A stretch of DNA of 64,000 bases from Atopsyche davidsoni (Eukaryota; Arthropoda; Insecta; Trichoptera; Hydrobiosidae), in contig JAILWY010000007.1 in the NCBI GenBank assembly GCA_022113835.1, forward strand, positions 8,471,001 through 8,535,000. The letters are read 5' to 3'. Made by a program: the position numbers and the translations under genes. The notes below the pieces were generated by a model. It did not search any database. It was not told the DNA's origin and saw only the letters and a list, made by a program, of their open reading frames with translations. Of this stretch, positions 13,201 to 26,900 are shown in pieces; positions within the stretch are counted from its first letter, which is position 1; each line of letters opens with the position of its first letter.

Positions 13201-16200
13201 CCCCGGTCCGGTGCACCACAATAGACAATGCGCCGACGTTGCGGAATGGAGTGACGGAGAAGCGGTCATATAGTAGACATCGATATGAGTGTCGAATGAG
13301 ATGCGAGCAGGCGAGAAAGAAACAGCAGTATGTATAAAGCAATGTCAAATGACGTTATTATTTTTAATAGCTGGTATTACATGTTCGTTAACGAAACATA
13401 GCGGAACTGAGAGCTTCATCATACGAACCAAACGATTGGCGCAGGGGTCGTCCGCCCGCGAGCCGCGGGTTGGATACGGTCCCACCAAAAATAAAAAAAA
13501 GACAAACTCATCAGTACACATCTCAAAAAAATACAGGCTGTGCGAAATGTTAAACATCCTGCTGGAAAAATCGAAATCAAGTTGCGCTCGACTCGTGACA
13601 CGCTCGGTCGCGAAGAGCGTCGTTACCGGGCGCTCGATTTCGAAACGTCCGCCAGGCGGCCGCTCCGATCGATGCCGGCAAACGCGTATTCATTCCGACC
13701 GACGTGTCAAAGGCCAATGCACAAGGAACATGTCACCAGTTGATTTGCACATAAATAAGCAAACAATCAAATGAAACGTAAAAAATGTAAAATACAATAA
13801 CGTGAAAATTATAAACATGTTATAAAAATTTATAAATTGCAATTTAAACATGAAAATGATAAGATCGGCGTGACGTAAATAATTCGGCTCAGGTGAACGC
13901 GGGTAATCTGCGCGCGATCCGCCCCGCAGGTGATAGCGGCCCGGCGGCTCGCAAGGACGCCGCCCGCCTCCCTCCCTGCTCTAGGTCAGAGTTAAGATAA
14001 CGAGTCACGATAGAGCACCGCTGTTGCTAGGAGACCCACAAATCTATTACTGGATATGATCGGTTTGTCTTTACGGTCAATTATTTTACTATCGCGATTG
14101 CATATCCATCGACAGACCCAAACATGACGCTATTGATTATTTTCTCGTATAAGCCGGAACGGAACTGACGTTTATAATTAATTACATCCAAAAAAATATA
14201 TAAATTTCGTATCCTCACTTTAAATGCTAATATCTTTGCCAAAAGCTTGTGATGTAAGATACTCGGTATTGTTGGCCAAGTTATATCACGTATGTACTAT
14301 CGAGCGAGAGCTGCCAAATTACTATACAGATTGTAAAATTAATTTAAACGCATACCCAAACAATATTTGACCAGTCAAATATTCATAAAACCAAAAAAAA
14401 ATACGAATCTATTAGATACAAAATTATATTCCTAGCAAAATGCAATTCAAGACTATTGCGACGAAATTGATTGAAACCTCATACGGAGCGCCAGAGTCTA
14501 GAAACGGTGAAGTGTGAAGTGCACCGCACAATGAATGCATAGAAACTTCGTTTCTACGAAAATATGTTCGATTATGCTCGAACGGAGCTATGCGGCTCTG
14601 TCCTCGGGAAATTGCTAGCGCGCAACAATGCCCAGGCATGCGATTTCGACCGCTGCACTCCACGCCACATTACCGGCTGCCGCTCGCGGGTCCTATGATC
14701 GCCTTTGTTTCAGCAATTCCGTACAAAGAGGTACCTGTTAGAATAGTTGTCCATTCCGAATGATGTCAATATACACACCCGCGTTAAACTCGTAAGATAC
14801 GTCGAAGTAAATTTATTATTTAGCAGCCGGCTTTCGGGTATCGATTTTAAATTACGCGATTGCATATTTCCATTCGAGGTACTACATACGTCCAATACAA
14901 TATTTTAAGATATCATGTCGTAAGAATTAAAATCGAGCGTAGCTGCATTAAAAATTTCTAATAAAAGTTGCTCCGGAGGTTCGCAAGAGTCACCGACAAC
15001 GAGGTGAGGTCCGGCCGGCTCGGGACGGCGCGGTGCCCTCGCGGGGCAGGGCGGGCACGCTCCATATTCATTTTCCTCGCACGATCACGGCGATGCTCCA
15101 CCGCAAGGCACATGGACTTATATGGCGTTTGACGGCAGAGATAACGAATGGGCCGCAAAAACGGGGTTCAAAGCTATTAAAATTATACTTCAACGTTTTC
15201 AAGTTATCAGTCGAGTGTTCAATGCCCCAAAAGAAACTATAAAAATGATTGATTTGAAAAATGAGATTTTTTAATAAAAATTTATTCGCACCGGAGGTGC
15301 ATTAAAAATTATAAAAGACACAATCATTTAAATATTTTTGGTTACAAGGGTATAAAACGATTAATTTGCGCCGTACGTAGCTTTTGACAGATTTCAGGTT
15401 TTATTTATGAAAAATATAAAGTCAGCTTAATCTATTTCTGAGCAAGTCTAATTAAATTATACCTGCTGTTCATTTTTGTCAGTTTGGAGGCTTGATTGCA
15501 TACGAAGTTGGGACTTTTTTGGAGAAAATATTACTCACAGTACACAAGTAAGGTCTCTCGCTGTGAAAAGTTTTTGATGAACTCTTTATAATGATTCTTG
15601 GACATTTTTTGGAGAGATTTCATTACTTTGATTGAAGAAGGCATTTTATTAATATTGTAAATTGAAGTATTCGCAATCCCTCCGACTGAGTATGTATTTG
15701 GCGACCTTCATGGTAGTTAGATTTTTATATAAATCACAATTTATTAAAAACACTTGAAACGATTAACAAATAATAAAATTAAAACAGCTCTTTTCATTTT
15801 AAATACAACAAGGTTATTAAATATCCTTGAAATTCGCGTAAGGGAAAATAAAAGAAATACACATTTCTTGGGAAAATTTTCTTTGTAGGTTTCAATCCTT
15901 GACATGTTTGCTTTGTACGTGCTGTACAGCGATATAGAATTAAAAATATAACTCGCAAAGAGCTTACACAAGGTTGTGACATTGGCAATATTTCTATTGT
16001 TTTTAATTAATATGTGATCACAACCATCTCCATCTCTCGTATATCAAATTTAAGTTTTTTAAAAAGGAATAAAATCCATGTTATTTCGGGTAGCTTTCTA
16101 GGTAATTCAGCACTTAGATATGTCTACTGAAGAAATATTATAAATAAAATATATTTAGGTATTGCAGGAATACCAATGCTTTTTTGACAAAGAGGTGTAG

Positions 16201-18542
16201 CTATAAAACAGCACTTTAACAAAAGATAAAATAATACTTTACAATATGCCATTAAAAAAACATTTTTTCAATATTAATTTATTTAGTTGATTGACATAAC
16301 ATTTTTTTAAATTAATAAGGGCCAATATTTAAATACGGTACTTTGAATCGAGACAAGTGACTGTTTTGCTAGCGAGCAAATTAACAGATATGCGGTGCCA
16401 ATTTATTTACAAAAATTGTAAGTATCGCAACAGAATACTTTGCTACTTGACCAAAGTTGTAATTGTTGCGGACTTTAAAATTATTACCATGGCGAAAATA
16501 TTTCAATGTCACCAACCGCCACACAAAACAACTTATTTGAGCTCTATGATTAGCGACGTTCTTTGTGTTTATTGGATAAAAGTATCGAACGATAGAATCA
16601 GAAAATTAAAAAAAACGATACTACGTAATCGGAATAATACGTAACGTGTTAATTTTAATTTTTATTATTAAAAATATTTTTTATGATTCGATATTACGTT
16701 ATCAGTTAAGACAAGTTTGAGGAAACAAAGAATCAATGATTTCATAGACGTTAAGAATAGATGTTATGAATTTGAGACCAGTGGGGGCGTGCCGCCCGAG
16801 CCTCCCCTGGGCGAGCGACCGCACGGGAGGCGAGTCGAGTAGCTCAAAACTCGTCTCTCAGTAAGGAGCGACGGAAGTGATGCGATATTGACAGGAATCC
16901 ACTGCGAGCAATGCCACCCCTCGCCGGACGGCCGGAAGGACGGCTAATTCTCCCCGGCGGCGTGGCCGCCACTCACCGGGATCACTCTTCCGCTTCGACT
17001 CCAATATGGCTGACGCCACCGCGGGGGGTGCCTTCCCGCATCGCGCCAGAATGTCTGCGCGCACAATAGCAATAAGTAGAAGCGGTAAATTATCTTTCAC
17101 AAATGTATGCTTCTAACACTCGAACGATTTCCCGATACACACAAAGTAATCGCGATTCAAAGTTTCCTAGGTTTTAACCTTCAAGTATTTTCTTTTGTAA
17201 CATCGAGTTACTCGAAACCGATAGTGATATTAGGAAAATGCGATAAAACAAGTTTTATTAAGTTAATTTCTGATGAATCTCAATTGACTATTTATAAAAT
17301 CGCATTTGTAAAAAAAAAAAGTGTTTATATTTTTGAGTAGATTTATCAATATATTTAATAATTAAAAATACAAAACCCATGCAGCTTCTGCTTTTGTCCG
17401 CAGGACAGTGCGCAACGAATTATGCTAATGGAAAACTCAATAAATCTTTATGAAGGGTGTATACTCCTGCACGGCCCAAAACGCAGTTATCTTTTTGAAA
17501 AATGAAAATTGTACACGCACATTACAAATTTGCGTCCAGTTCGACACGCAAGAGCAAGATTCAAAATTCAACAGCCCATTATTGAGAAACATATCTTAAA
17601 ATGTTAAATTACTGAAATGATTAAATTGGTGAATCTTTGCAATAGTAAAATGTCAAATTTTCTGCTGTGCGATTTTAATCAGTAATCGAATTAAATCGTT
17701 CTCCGATACAAAATTAAAACGATCTGAAGTACACCGAGCAATTATCTATCTCGGAAGCTTCATTGCGTCGCAAACTTCGTCATGTTAAATATCGGCACGC
17801 GGCAGTCGACGAGATGTGGGCCAGGAGCGCGCGGGCCCGCGAATCCCGCCCTTGCGCGCGCGCTTTGCAGGGGGGAGCGGGCGAAGGTCGCCCGGCGCCG
17901 CGCTGGCGAGACTCCGGGCGGCTCCCGAGCACCAGAGCTCCCGAGCACCCGAGCCGGGGCGGGGGCCGCGATGGCCGCGCCTCTCGAGATTCACTTCTCG
18001 GCCGGGGGGGCGAATACTTCTGCGTTGTTCGACGGCTTTTGCTCGAGCGAAAGTCCGGTTAGTTATTTTAGCCAATTATATCTCGGAGACGAGTACAGAA
18101 TTCATGAAAATGGAAAAAAAAAAATCTTCGAATAATTGTCGGTTTTGCGATAAACGTATTCAAGGACAATAAATCGTATCTACTTTGACTTGAACTCGTT
18201 TCCTGATTTGATTCCATAGAATTCGGTACAATAAAAAAAATTAAATTAAACACATCGAGTGGGCGAAAAATTAAATCAATTTTTCGCGTTCAAAAAGCTC
18301 GCTGTTTTTTTTCTGGAAAAATATTATTTCAGGTTACAGTAGCACATTTATGTCCCCGTTGTATTTTTAAGGAAACAAAAACAACGTCTGTCATTTTTTG
18401 TTAGTAAAATGTATATTATATACTAAAAGAGTCAAGTCAGAATGTACTCTCATCCAAACTATGTAATACTACAAATTAATGGTCAAATCTGATAGACGTG
18501 TTTGGTTGGATTAATCTTTTAAAAATAATATAGGATGTCTGC

Positions 18543-18598
18543 ACCTCACCGAGAGGCGGTATGTCAGATTTCCGAAATTGAAGTCCCCTCGGTGAGGT
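18543..18598. repeat. hairpin, 11-bp perfect stem
   Basis: ACCTCACCGAG (18543-18553) is exactly complementary to CTCGGTGAGGT (18588-18598). Two more G-C pairs lie inside a single mismatch, with a loop of about 28 nt. On the plus strand it is followed by TTTCGTTTTTT. Confidence 0.65.
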
Positions 18599-21500
18599 TT
18601 CGTTTTTTCGATGAATTATATTTTATAACGAATAACATGTCTAAAAATTATTGAATTTACAGATTTATTTAATTGAAAATCATGATAGTCCAGATAAAGA
18701 GTAATTATGCTTTACGGCGTGGTAGTCCGACAATCTAAAATAAACCATTGATATTTACTCTTCGTGTAAAATACATCTTTGAACCAAAGTAGTATAAATT
18801 TCAATACAACGATGCAGGTTACCCATGTGGGAGATATTACCTAATAATACATGCTCACATTATACTAAGCTATTAGTCTAACCTAATTTAGTTTTTTAGA
18901 CTGAATATTGTGATTCGAGTCATTACGTACCATTACGGGATCGTTAAAATATAAATTTATGCACTCATATCAAACGCACTAACGCTTGTGGGCTGTATTT
19001 TATCCATAACCTAAATGGGTAGTAATGCCAAGACAATACTGCGGCATTTCAGTTATTCCTTAGTAAATAAAACACTTGCGTTATTCGCAGCCATTTGGAC
19101 ATAAATAATAAAGTACTAGATTGGACTTTTTAAAGCTACTTCATAGCACAATAGAAACTGTATGTGAAACAAAAGGAAAATTGTCGTTTAGTCATACGTT
19201 TGAAGAAAACTCCGGCTCATACTCTTTGTGTAGTTATCGGTAGGTGCGCGACTTTAATGTTGGATGGCATTCAAAAGCATTATTTTTAAGTAAGATTGAT
19301 GGTGATATTTTTGTTAATACTACTCTAGCGAGTATGCCAATTTTTAGTGCACTTGAAGACGCGAGAGAATGAAACGAACGAACTTCGGTTGACATTACGT
19401 TATTTTTGTTTTTCAGCGAGTTTTAATAACAATGGTGCATATTTAGAAAAAACATTGCATTTATACATATACATAATTTATCAATATCGTTGAAGGACGA
19501 GGGTCTTTTTTAATTGAGACTTGTTGATAGGAATAGGAATGAACAAGATTTTTCATTTAGTTAATCATCGTCGGCTTTCACAAAACATGCAATTTATCAG
19601 TGAAGGGCATTTCATATAAGCAATACTGCATGCCCAAAAATTATATTTTTATAAATTCGTAAATACGTATTCTAATAAGTTGGTATTGATTTTCGTGTAA
19701 TTTATATTACTCTTCTTTTATTTTTAATTATTACGGATATTTTGCATGAAATGCGCAGAACTAATATACATATATGTTAAATAATATTATGTTGAATGTA
19801 ATTTGTACACCAAACTGCAATCACATATCAATTTGTACTGTTGCAAAATAAATATGAATGTTAACATACTTTTTTAAACAATGTGAAATCGAAGTTATAA
19901 AAAGAAATACAAATTTATCCGCAAGTCAAAAGATAGAATGGCGTGTTGCTGAAGAAATTACAAATCAATTTTCAAATACACCATTAAAGAAAAACATGCT
20001 ACCCAGTAGAATAAAAATAAATCCGACGTATATTTTCGGAAGCGAGATAAATACACCGGCGCAGGCTTACATACTCGATGCAACTATTCTGAACACATAA
20101 ATAGTGTTATACGTAAACAAATAACGGAAGTTAAATATACTCTCAAAAATATGTGAATCTGTTTTACATAAAGAAAAGTTAAAATAAAATTTGCTCGAGT
20201 GCACAAAGCTGTAGTTAACGCGTTCCCTTTTTATCGGCAGATTAATCGAGATTGTAAAATATACCGATGTAAAAATGAGAAACGAATAACAACCGACGAG
20301 TGACAATAACTCAGGTGGTTTATTTTTGGCACATGACAAGAGAAAAATATTTTACTCATAAAATTCGGCTCACTTTGTACTTCGCGGAGACGCTCTTGTC
20401 AGAGTTCCAAAAAGGATGAAAAGCAAATGATAATGAACTACGAAACGAAAACACAAATGACGTACGCGATCTTCTGACGCATACGGGATTTTAAAATAAT
20501 ATGATATTTTTTCGAAAGAAATAAAGCGATATTTATAGCAAATTTTCCGGAAGAACGTGAAATAGAACACAAAATGGAGACATATTTCTAGTGTTCAGAT
20601 TAAGCGAGACTTTAGTGCGAAACTGGTCTCCACTCGAGACCACCCGTTGTCGTTTTCTCGTTTTGGCCCACATGTCAGTGGACGGCCGAGGCATTATTTT
20701 TAGATTTTTCTATAGCCCTAGCGTAAAAAAAAATCACGATGCGGAACACGAAATCTTCTCCGTTAGTTTTGGAGTACACCACACGACACTGGCTTGCTGA
20801 AGATACAAAATAAAATAAAAACATAACCGTCCTTCGAAGCCATTGTGCTGAGGCAATAAAACGGCAAGGAGCACGTGTTCCGGCACGAACTGTTCACCGC
20901 TTTCACAAAAAAATGAAGTAAGCATCTTACCGTCTACTTTTGAAATTGAACAACAAAGACAATTAAAAGAACGTTACAATTACAAAATAAAATGCAGTGA
21001 AAATACCAATTACAACAAACAAAAAAGGTATCACAATGTCCGCGATACGAACAATCAGCGATTCGAGAGATATAGAGGCAGAAACAAATATCAACACGAC
21101 TCTCGAGCGGTCCGGTGGCCGGCAGAGAAAGTGCAAGTCCGCCAACGTGAAGAAGGCCACGATCCATTACAACGAAAACAAGAGTATGGAATAAACGACG
21201 CTAAATCGCAAATCGCAACGGTACAGTGCGTGCGGGGCCGCGGCCCGCCTCGGCAAATATTCGCGGAAACCGAGTTGAGAGTGAAACCATGCAAATGAAC
21301 CTCGCAACGCCATTGTTATGCGGGACGCGCTAATCGAGGGCACGGCACTTCACGCCCGGCTCTTCGACCCGATTGAATAATGCACTTCCCGCAGAATTAG
21401 CTAACTTGAGGAATTTATTATACGCTACAACATAAACGAATTATCATTTTTTTAGAATATAAATATATAGATATATATTTGTTCATCCGAGTATAAGCTC

Positions 21501-23220
21501 CGACCACATCCAGCGAGTCGTTAGAGCAAAACAAGGACGAGCATTATTTTAAATCAACGGTGTATTTCGTATTGGGCAAGTTATTATCTATAGCCAATTA
21601 TAGAAACAGATAACTATTAAAATAGTGCGATTGTGGTGTCATTTCACACTTTCCGTACATGAGCCAGACGATGCAGCAGACGATTGACTGTCATAATTGT
21701 GCAACGGGAAGTCAGTGGTCCCCCGTTCCGACAGTAATGAATGCACTTTAATTTACTAAAGATAGCAGGTATTCCGTTGCAAATGTAAGCCGCATGATTC
21801 ACGTTCAATGGCAAGAGACGACGCCAGTCGTCTGCGAGAATGTCTCAACGCTCATATGGCTTCGTGTAAATTCAATACTTTGGTTTACAATAGTTATTTT
21901 TACATTGATAGTAACCTTCTGTCCCGAGTGCAAAGTTGTACGAACAAAACATGTTTTCATAACAAAAATACTTTATTGTATTTTAGTCGATTGAAGTTGG
22001 ATATGTTTTTTTTTTCATTTTTTTTTTAAATATATTTATAACCAGCATTGTTTTATTTCATTGCGACCAACGCAATAATTTATTGAATAGATTAGCCATT
22101 AGTTTATATTTAATTAATTTTCAACGCCCAAATTGATTCTCTCTAGTTGCACAATATGATTAATGAATTAAAAATAATATAATGCAATAATATATAAGTA
22201 ACTATGCAGAGTGAAATTCGCAACGATTATTCAATAAGATTAATTGATGTTAATTTAAATTGCAATCCAATGAATCACAAATGAAATTCAATTACTATTA
22301 ATATCACAATGATAAATAAGAGGGAATTCGGGCGGACCTTTTATTGAATAACATTAATTATATAATACAAATTTTAAGAATTAACCATGTTCAGGTTCAT
22401 TTTTCCCCGGCGATCGGATCAATGTCCCGTATTCTATCGGGAAAACTTGGCAGCTGACTCTAATCGGGTTATCTCAAATTCAATAATTCATTTAAATTAG
22501 TTTTTGGGTCACAGCTCTGGCAGAAAATACACACAAGTATTCAGCAGTAAAATAAGCGCTCGCTGTAATCAATATTTGTAACGAATATCGCTCGGTCACT
22601 GCGGATCGAGCCGAACACCGGGTGCAACCGGGTAACAATTTGGCGTCGTTTTCCGCAGTCAGAAGTTTTACAAAACGCGGTTCCCAATTCTATTGCGTGA
22701 TTTTTTATCGGCAAAAACTTAATTTGCGATATAGATTCGACATTAGTTTACGAAGAGAAGGATAGTTAATTTTTTTTAAGTAACTACTTCTGATTTTCAG
22801 ATGAGAGCCATCGGACGGTACTCGATCGCGTATTGCGGATGTCGGCACGAGCCCGCGTTGCCGACGCTCCGACGGAACGAGGCCGTCCACGCACGGCCAG
22901 CTCGAACGACGCTCTTGTTGCACATGCACGTACGAAATATTGTCGATTATACAGAACGGTCGAAATAATTATTTAAATTTATGAATATATATTGAATTAC
23001 AAAAATGACAAAACATTAAAAATTGAATTACTATGAAGATATGATGCAATTGTATCCACTCTCTTCGACGCCCGGCAAAATAGAGGTAACAAAACAAAGA
23101 TACAGGACATCATTCGACATGTTATATCGAGACAAAACGATAACGTTGAAAATATAAATGTACATTGTTCATATTTCTACACGGGAGAGCGGGTCGGAGA
23201 CCTCGAGGATAGTATTACAT
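18599..23220. other. non-coding, probable sgg intron 1
   Basis: AT-rich with GC-richer patches near 21060-21370 and 22800-22930. No gene recognised. Confidence 0.45.
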
Positions 23221-24820
23221 AAAATTAACCGCCGAACTGCGAACGACGCGAGTAGATAAAGGGTACAGGGGGACACGACGACCTGGCATAAGGCGAACCT
23301 AAAGTTGAATGAAGGCAAAAAAATCTTACAGGAGCATAGCTCCGATTACCCAACGACGATTGGGCGCTAGCTCGCGAGTCCCGTCGCGATAACGGCAGAG
23401 TGAACGCGTCTGTCGCAGATCTTTGGCAAGATGCAAAAAAATCGCCCCCGCCTCGCGGGCGTCGCGTGGCCCGCGAGCGAGCGCCCGCGACCTCCGCCGG
23501 GCCGATCGTTCGGGAACGAGAGCGATCGCTCGAATTCGAGCCATCCGTCGACGAGAGCGGCGAATTGCGCGCCACGCGTCCTCCCGCGCTCGGTCGGAGC
23601 CGCGCGATTCCGGATTCGCAATTAGAAAAGCGACATTCGCACGGGGTAATTCAGGGCGCAAGGCAAAAAAGACAGTCGGAAAACCAGATTCAATTCAAAC
23701 ACGATAAAGGGGAAAGCGTGCAGCTACACATTTGGTTTATCCGGATTCCCGCATCATCCGGAATTTTTTTAAAAAACATAGCATTCAGTCGACAACTAAA
23801 TTCCAATCATCCCGATTTTGTATTCGAATAGATTAACAAAATTGGGGTACTCCTTGCCCAACAATAGTGGAAAACATTTTTGTTATAATTTATTTGAATT
23901 ATTTGCATTCCATCGGAAAGCGTTCGGGAGATATGTCGCGTTCCGGCGGAACCGCCGTCGCGACGCCGTCGTCGCGCGACCGCGCGGGCTTCGCCGGAGC
24001 CGGCGATAACCGGTATGGGGAAATCTATGCCGGCATTCGAGACCGCGAGCGCACCGCGGAACGGCCGGCCGCGACCGACCGGAGCGGCGCGCGGGGACGA
24101 GCACACTTCGGACGACGGGATCTCCGCCCGCCGTCGCGTTCGATCGCCGGGCGTCGACGGGTCGCCATCTCGAATGAACAATCGACAAGGATATTTCTCG
24201 ACAATCGAGCGCAACGCTGACGATCACCCGCCAGGCGAAAACCCGGGGCAATTCGACGCGTCAATCGTCACCGTCCGAGAGGGACGACCGTCTGACGATC
24301 CCGATCGAGATCGAGCGTCCACGAGGGCGAGAGGCGTCGGCGCGGCGCTCCTCGGCCGGGCGCTCGTCTGCTCGTCTTCGGGGTCGCGACGGTTTCGCGA
24401 CCGCCGCGACGGCTCGTCGCTCCTCCTCGGCGTTTCGTTTGCGGCCGTTTTCAAATAAATACAAACATCGAGGGACGGCGGACGCGCATACAGTTTCTAG
24501 AAAAGTGTCGACCGGACGAAAGAAGAGAAGAAAGACGAGAAGAAGGCTCCCCTCGCGGGCCCGACGAGTGTCGCTCGGCCGATCTTCCGGGTCTCGTCGA
24601 TAACCAGAGCGTCCGAAAACGCGCGGTTTTTGCATCCGATCTGTTGAAATAGATTCCCCCGGAGAATCTAGTAGCCCGAGTGGATTTTTCCGACGAGATT
24701 CGCTTCCGGAAGCGAGAAATCGGGTCGGACGCATCGTTCGGCATGCGGCGAGGCACCCGGCCCGACATCTGGAGAGAACGCTCCGAACTAAAGATAAGAG
24801 CGCGGCGCGACTCGCGGCCC

Positions 24821-24824
24821 GCCA

Positions 24825-24873
<49 letters not shown>
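24821..24873 (+). repeat. CCACCG hexanucleotide tandem repeat
   Basis: About eight uninterrupted CCACCG-type units. On the minus strand they encode an artificial Arg-Trp or Val-Ala run in overlapping ORFs. Confidence 0.9.
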
Positions 24874-24876
<3 letters not shown>

Positions 24877-24890
24877 AGGACTCGCCCGCG

Positions 24891-25030
24891 GAGCGACACA
24901 TCGCGCCGACGACTCGCAGCTAGCCGATGGCGTCCCTTGTTTTTGGGTGTTCCTTGTGATTTTGCCCGAGTAGCGCAGCGCGACGGAGGACGCTCCCGGC
25001 CGGCGGCCCCCGCTTCCGGAAGCCGGCGCG
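24891..25030. mobile_element. MITE copy B of the CAGCTAGCC family, GC-shifted
   Basis: GACTCGCAGCTAGCC, GGCGTCCCTT, TTTTTGGGTGTT, ATTTTGCC and GGAGGACGCT occur in the same order and spacing as in the copy at 56856-57027. Most readable differences from that copy and from the copy at 60224-60370 are A/T to G/C. Confidence 0.7.
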
Positions 25031-25569
25031 AGACCCCGACGGGGGAGAGCCGCCGGTTCGATCGTTCGGAAGACCTCCGGAGATTCGTTCGTTTTGACGA
25101 AACGAGTAGTCCTCGGGACTGATTGAAAATATTACAATATGAATTTTTTTCGATTTTTCCTCACAATTTGTATCTCGGCAAGAATTACTGAATTGTATTG
25201 ACGGTCATTTGTAATATTGTAATTTTAATATTTTTTAAAAAGTGTAATAAACGAAAACGAGTGCCGCTCTCTATTTTTGATCCGTCGAAAGGATCGCGCC
25301 GGTCCGGTGAATGAGCAGCGATAAAAAATGTTATTAATGAAATAGTAGAGCAAAACTAGATCCTGCAAAGTCTGCTTGTTACATTTTGGGCACAATGTGT
25401 ATCGATAAATTATCGGGCGAATTATTTTTAGTCAATCGAGTAGTACCGCCGCTAAACAGTCTGGCCGTCCGGTACGACTCGAACGGCCGGACGCGCTGTC
25501 GAGTGAGTAGATGCGTACTCGATATTGAGGTAGATACATTTATTGGGAAATTATGCAATTTGTATAGCA

Positions 25570-25593
25570 CGGGGGAGAGGGGGGGGGGGGGAG
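25570..25593 (+). repeat. G-run
   Basis: A run of about 13 guanines next to GGGGGAGA, inside the GC-rich block. It has quadruplex potential on the plus strand. Confidence 0.8.
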
Positions 25594-26900
25594 GGCTAGC
25601 AATTAAAATAGTTAATAATACGAAAACGCGTCAGAGCCGATCGGTCGCCGGCGACGCGCGCGAGCGGGACGGACGAAGGGCGCTCTAGTTTTTTGTCAGG
25701 CGATTTTTTAGAATCTCCGCGCGATCTCCGGCCCGCACTTCTATTAATAATTCGGACAACAGATCGAATATAAATAGCGGGCGTCGTTCCTCCGCTAACG
25801 GCAGAATCGGCGCGCAGCTTCGGCGGAACCATCGGGCGGCCCGATTCGGCCGAGGGAATTCGATTTGCAGGGCGGCGAGGGTCGAGTCGCGGCCGCTTCC
25901 GGCGAAGCGACCGGAATCGGTAGGAGAGCCCGGAGCCGACCCGTTTTGGCTCCGAAACGAGAAGACACTCCCCCGGACGAGCTTCGAGAGCGAGGAACGA
26001 CGAAGCGGAATGAGAGAAAGACGCGGAGGCTCGATCGCGAGTGGCTTCGGTTCGGACCGCCTCCGGTCGAACCGACGGGCCGCGCTGGCGGAGGCCGTTC
26101 CGAGCGAGCGGGGTTCGAGGGCGGGATTCGAACCGACGGCAGTCTGAAAGAGCGCCCGACAAATCGGTCGTGGCCGAGGGATCGACAAACGGACCGACCG
26201 ACCGCCGCGTCTCGTCTCCGAGAGTAGTGCTGCCGCTTTGTTTGCATCCTTTCGAAGGACGCGAGGGGAGCGAGGACGCCTCCCGCGCGGGTCGGGGCGG
26301 CGCGCGGACGACGCTCGTGCGGACGGCAGGCGAGAAAAATATTTAGAGATTTAGCGGCGGGAGGAGGAGGGGACGACGCGGGCTCTTCCCGAATGCGAAT
26401 CTGACAGCACGCAGAGGAATATCCCCGCCGTATTGCCGCTTAATTATTCACAACGATAGCGGGAGATTTGCATACTCAAGGGTGATTGTTATGCAAAAAG
26501 GGAGGCGAATCGATCGAGTCGAGTGGGCGAGTTGCGCGTCCGCTTACCGCAATTGTCAGGTTGCACTCGAGCATAATGCGAAATAATCGATTCATCGGCC
26601 GGCGGGGCGGGCGACCCGAGCCGTGCCGCGTTGTAATTCTTTAATCGCCCGGGCCCCCCTCCGGGCCGACCGGATGATGTCCGGATGTATTCCCGACCGC
26701 TGACCTTGCGCCCTGGCGAGTCGAGAGGGCATTGCGATACGAGTCTCCGTACGCCTCGGGGGGGTGTCGATTCGGCCGTGCGACGCATCGTGGGGTATCG
26801 CCCGGGAAGATACTGTGAGGCGGGCCCCTATTCGATGCGCGAGCATTTGCGCGAAAAAACGTAGGCAACATCCGACCGCTAGTACCGTTCGTCCGTTTGG

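Larger units (their letters stand above)
4949..18540. other. non-coding, probable sgg intron 1 with GC islands
   Basis: Mostly AT-rich. CpG-rich patches of 100-250 bp occur near 5260-5420, 6320-6480, 7040-7260, 8130-8240, 10400-10640, 10910-10970, 11150-11370, 11850-12010, 13090-13260, 13580-13700, 13880-13990, 15000-15130, 16780-17050 and 17800-18020. No conserved protein was recognised. The ORFs in the patches occur on both strands and lack domain character. Confidence 0.5.
23221..26900. other. 3.6-kb CpG/GC-rich block without recognisable gene
   Basis: Base composition changes sharply from AT-rich flanks to dense CG, CGA and TCG words. Less GC-rich pockets lie at about 23690-23930 and 25120-25400. 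Long ORFs overlap on both strands (for example 24261-24899 minus and 25596-26162 minus). They are Arg/Ser/Pro-rich without domains, as expected when GC-richness removes stop codons. It could be an unmethylated CpG island or alternative promoter of sgg, or a hotspot of GC-biased gene conversion. Confidence 0.7.

Noticed and set aside
13289..13774. 161-codon plus ORF
   Set aside because: Basic, no domain, with four overlapping ORFs in other frames across a GC island; no splice or start support.
24261..24899. 212-codon minus ORF and its overlapping neighbours in the GC block
   Set aside because: Arg/Ser low complexity, with an Arg-Trp run produced by the CCACCG repeat and several equally long ORFs on both strands. 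Stop depletion by GC content explains them.
25596..26162. 188-codon minus ORF
   Set aside because: Same reason; overlapped by 167- and 150-codon ORFs in other frames and no recognisable motif.
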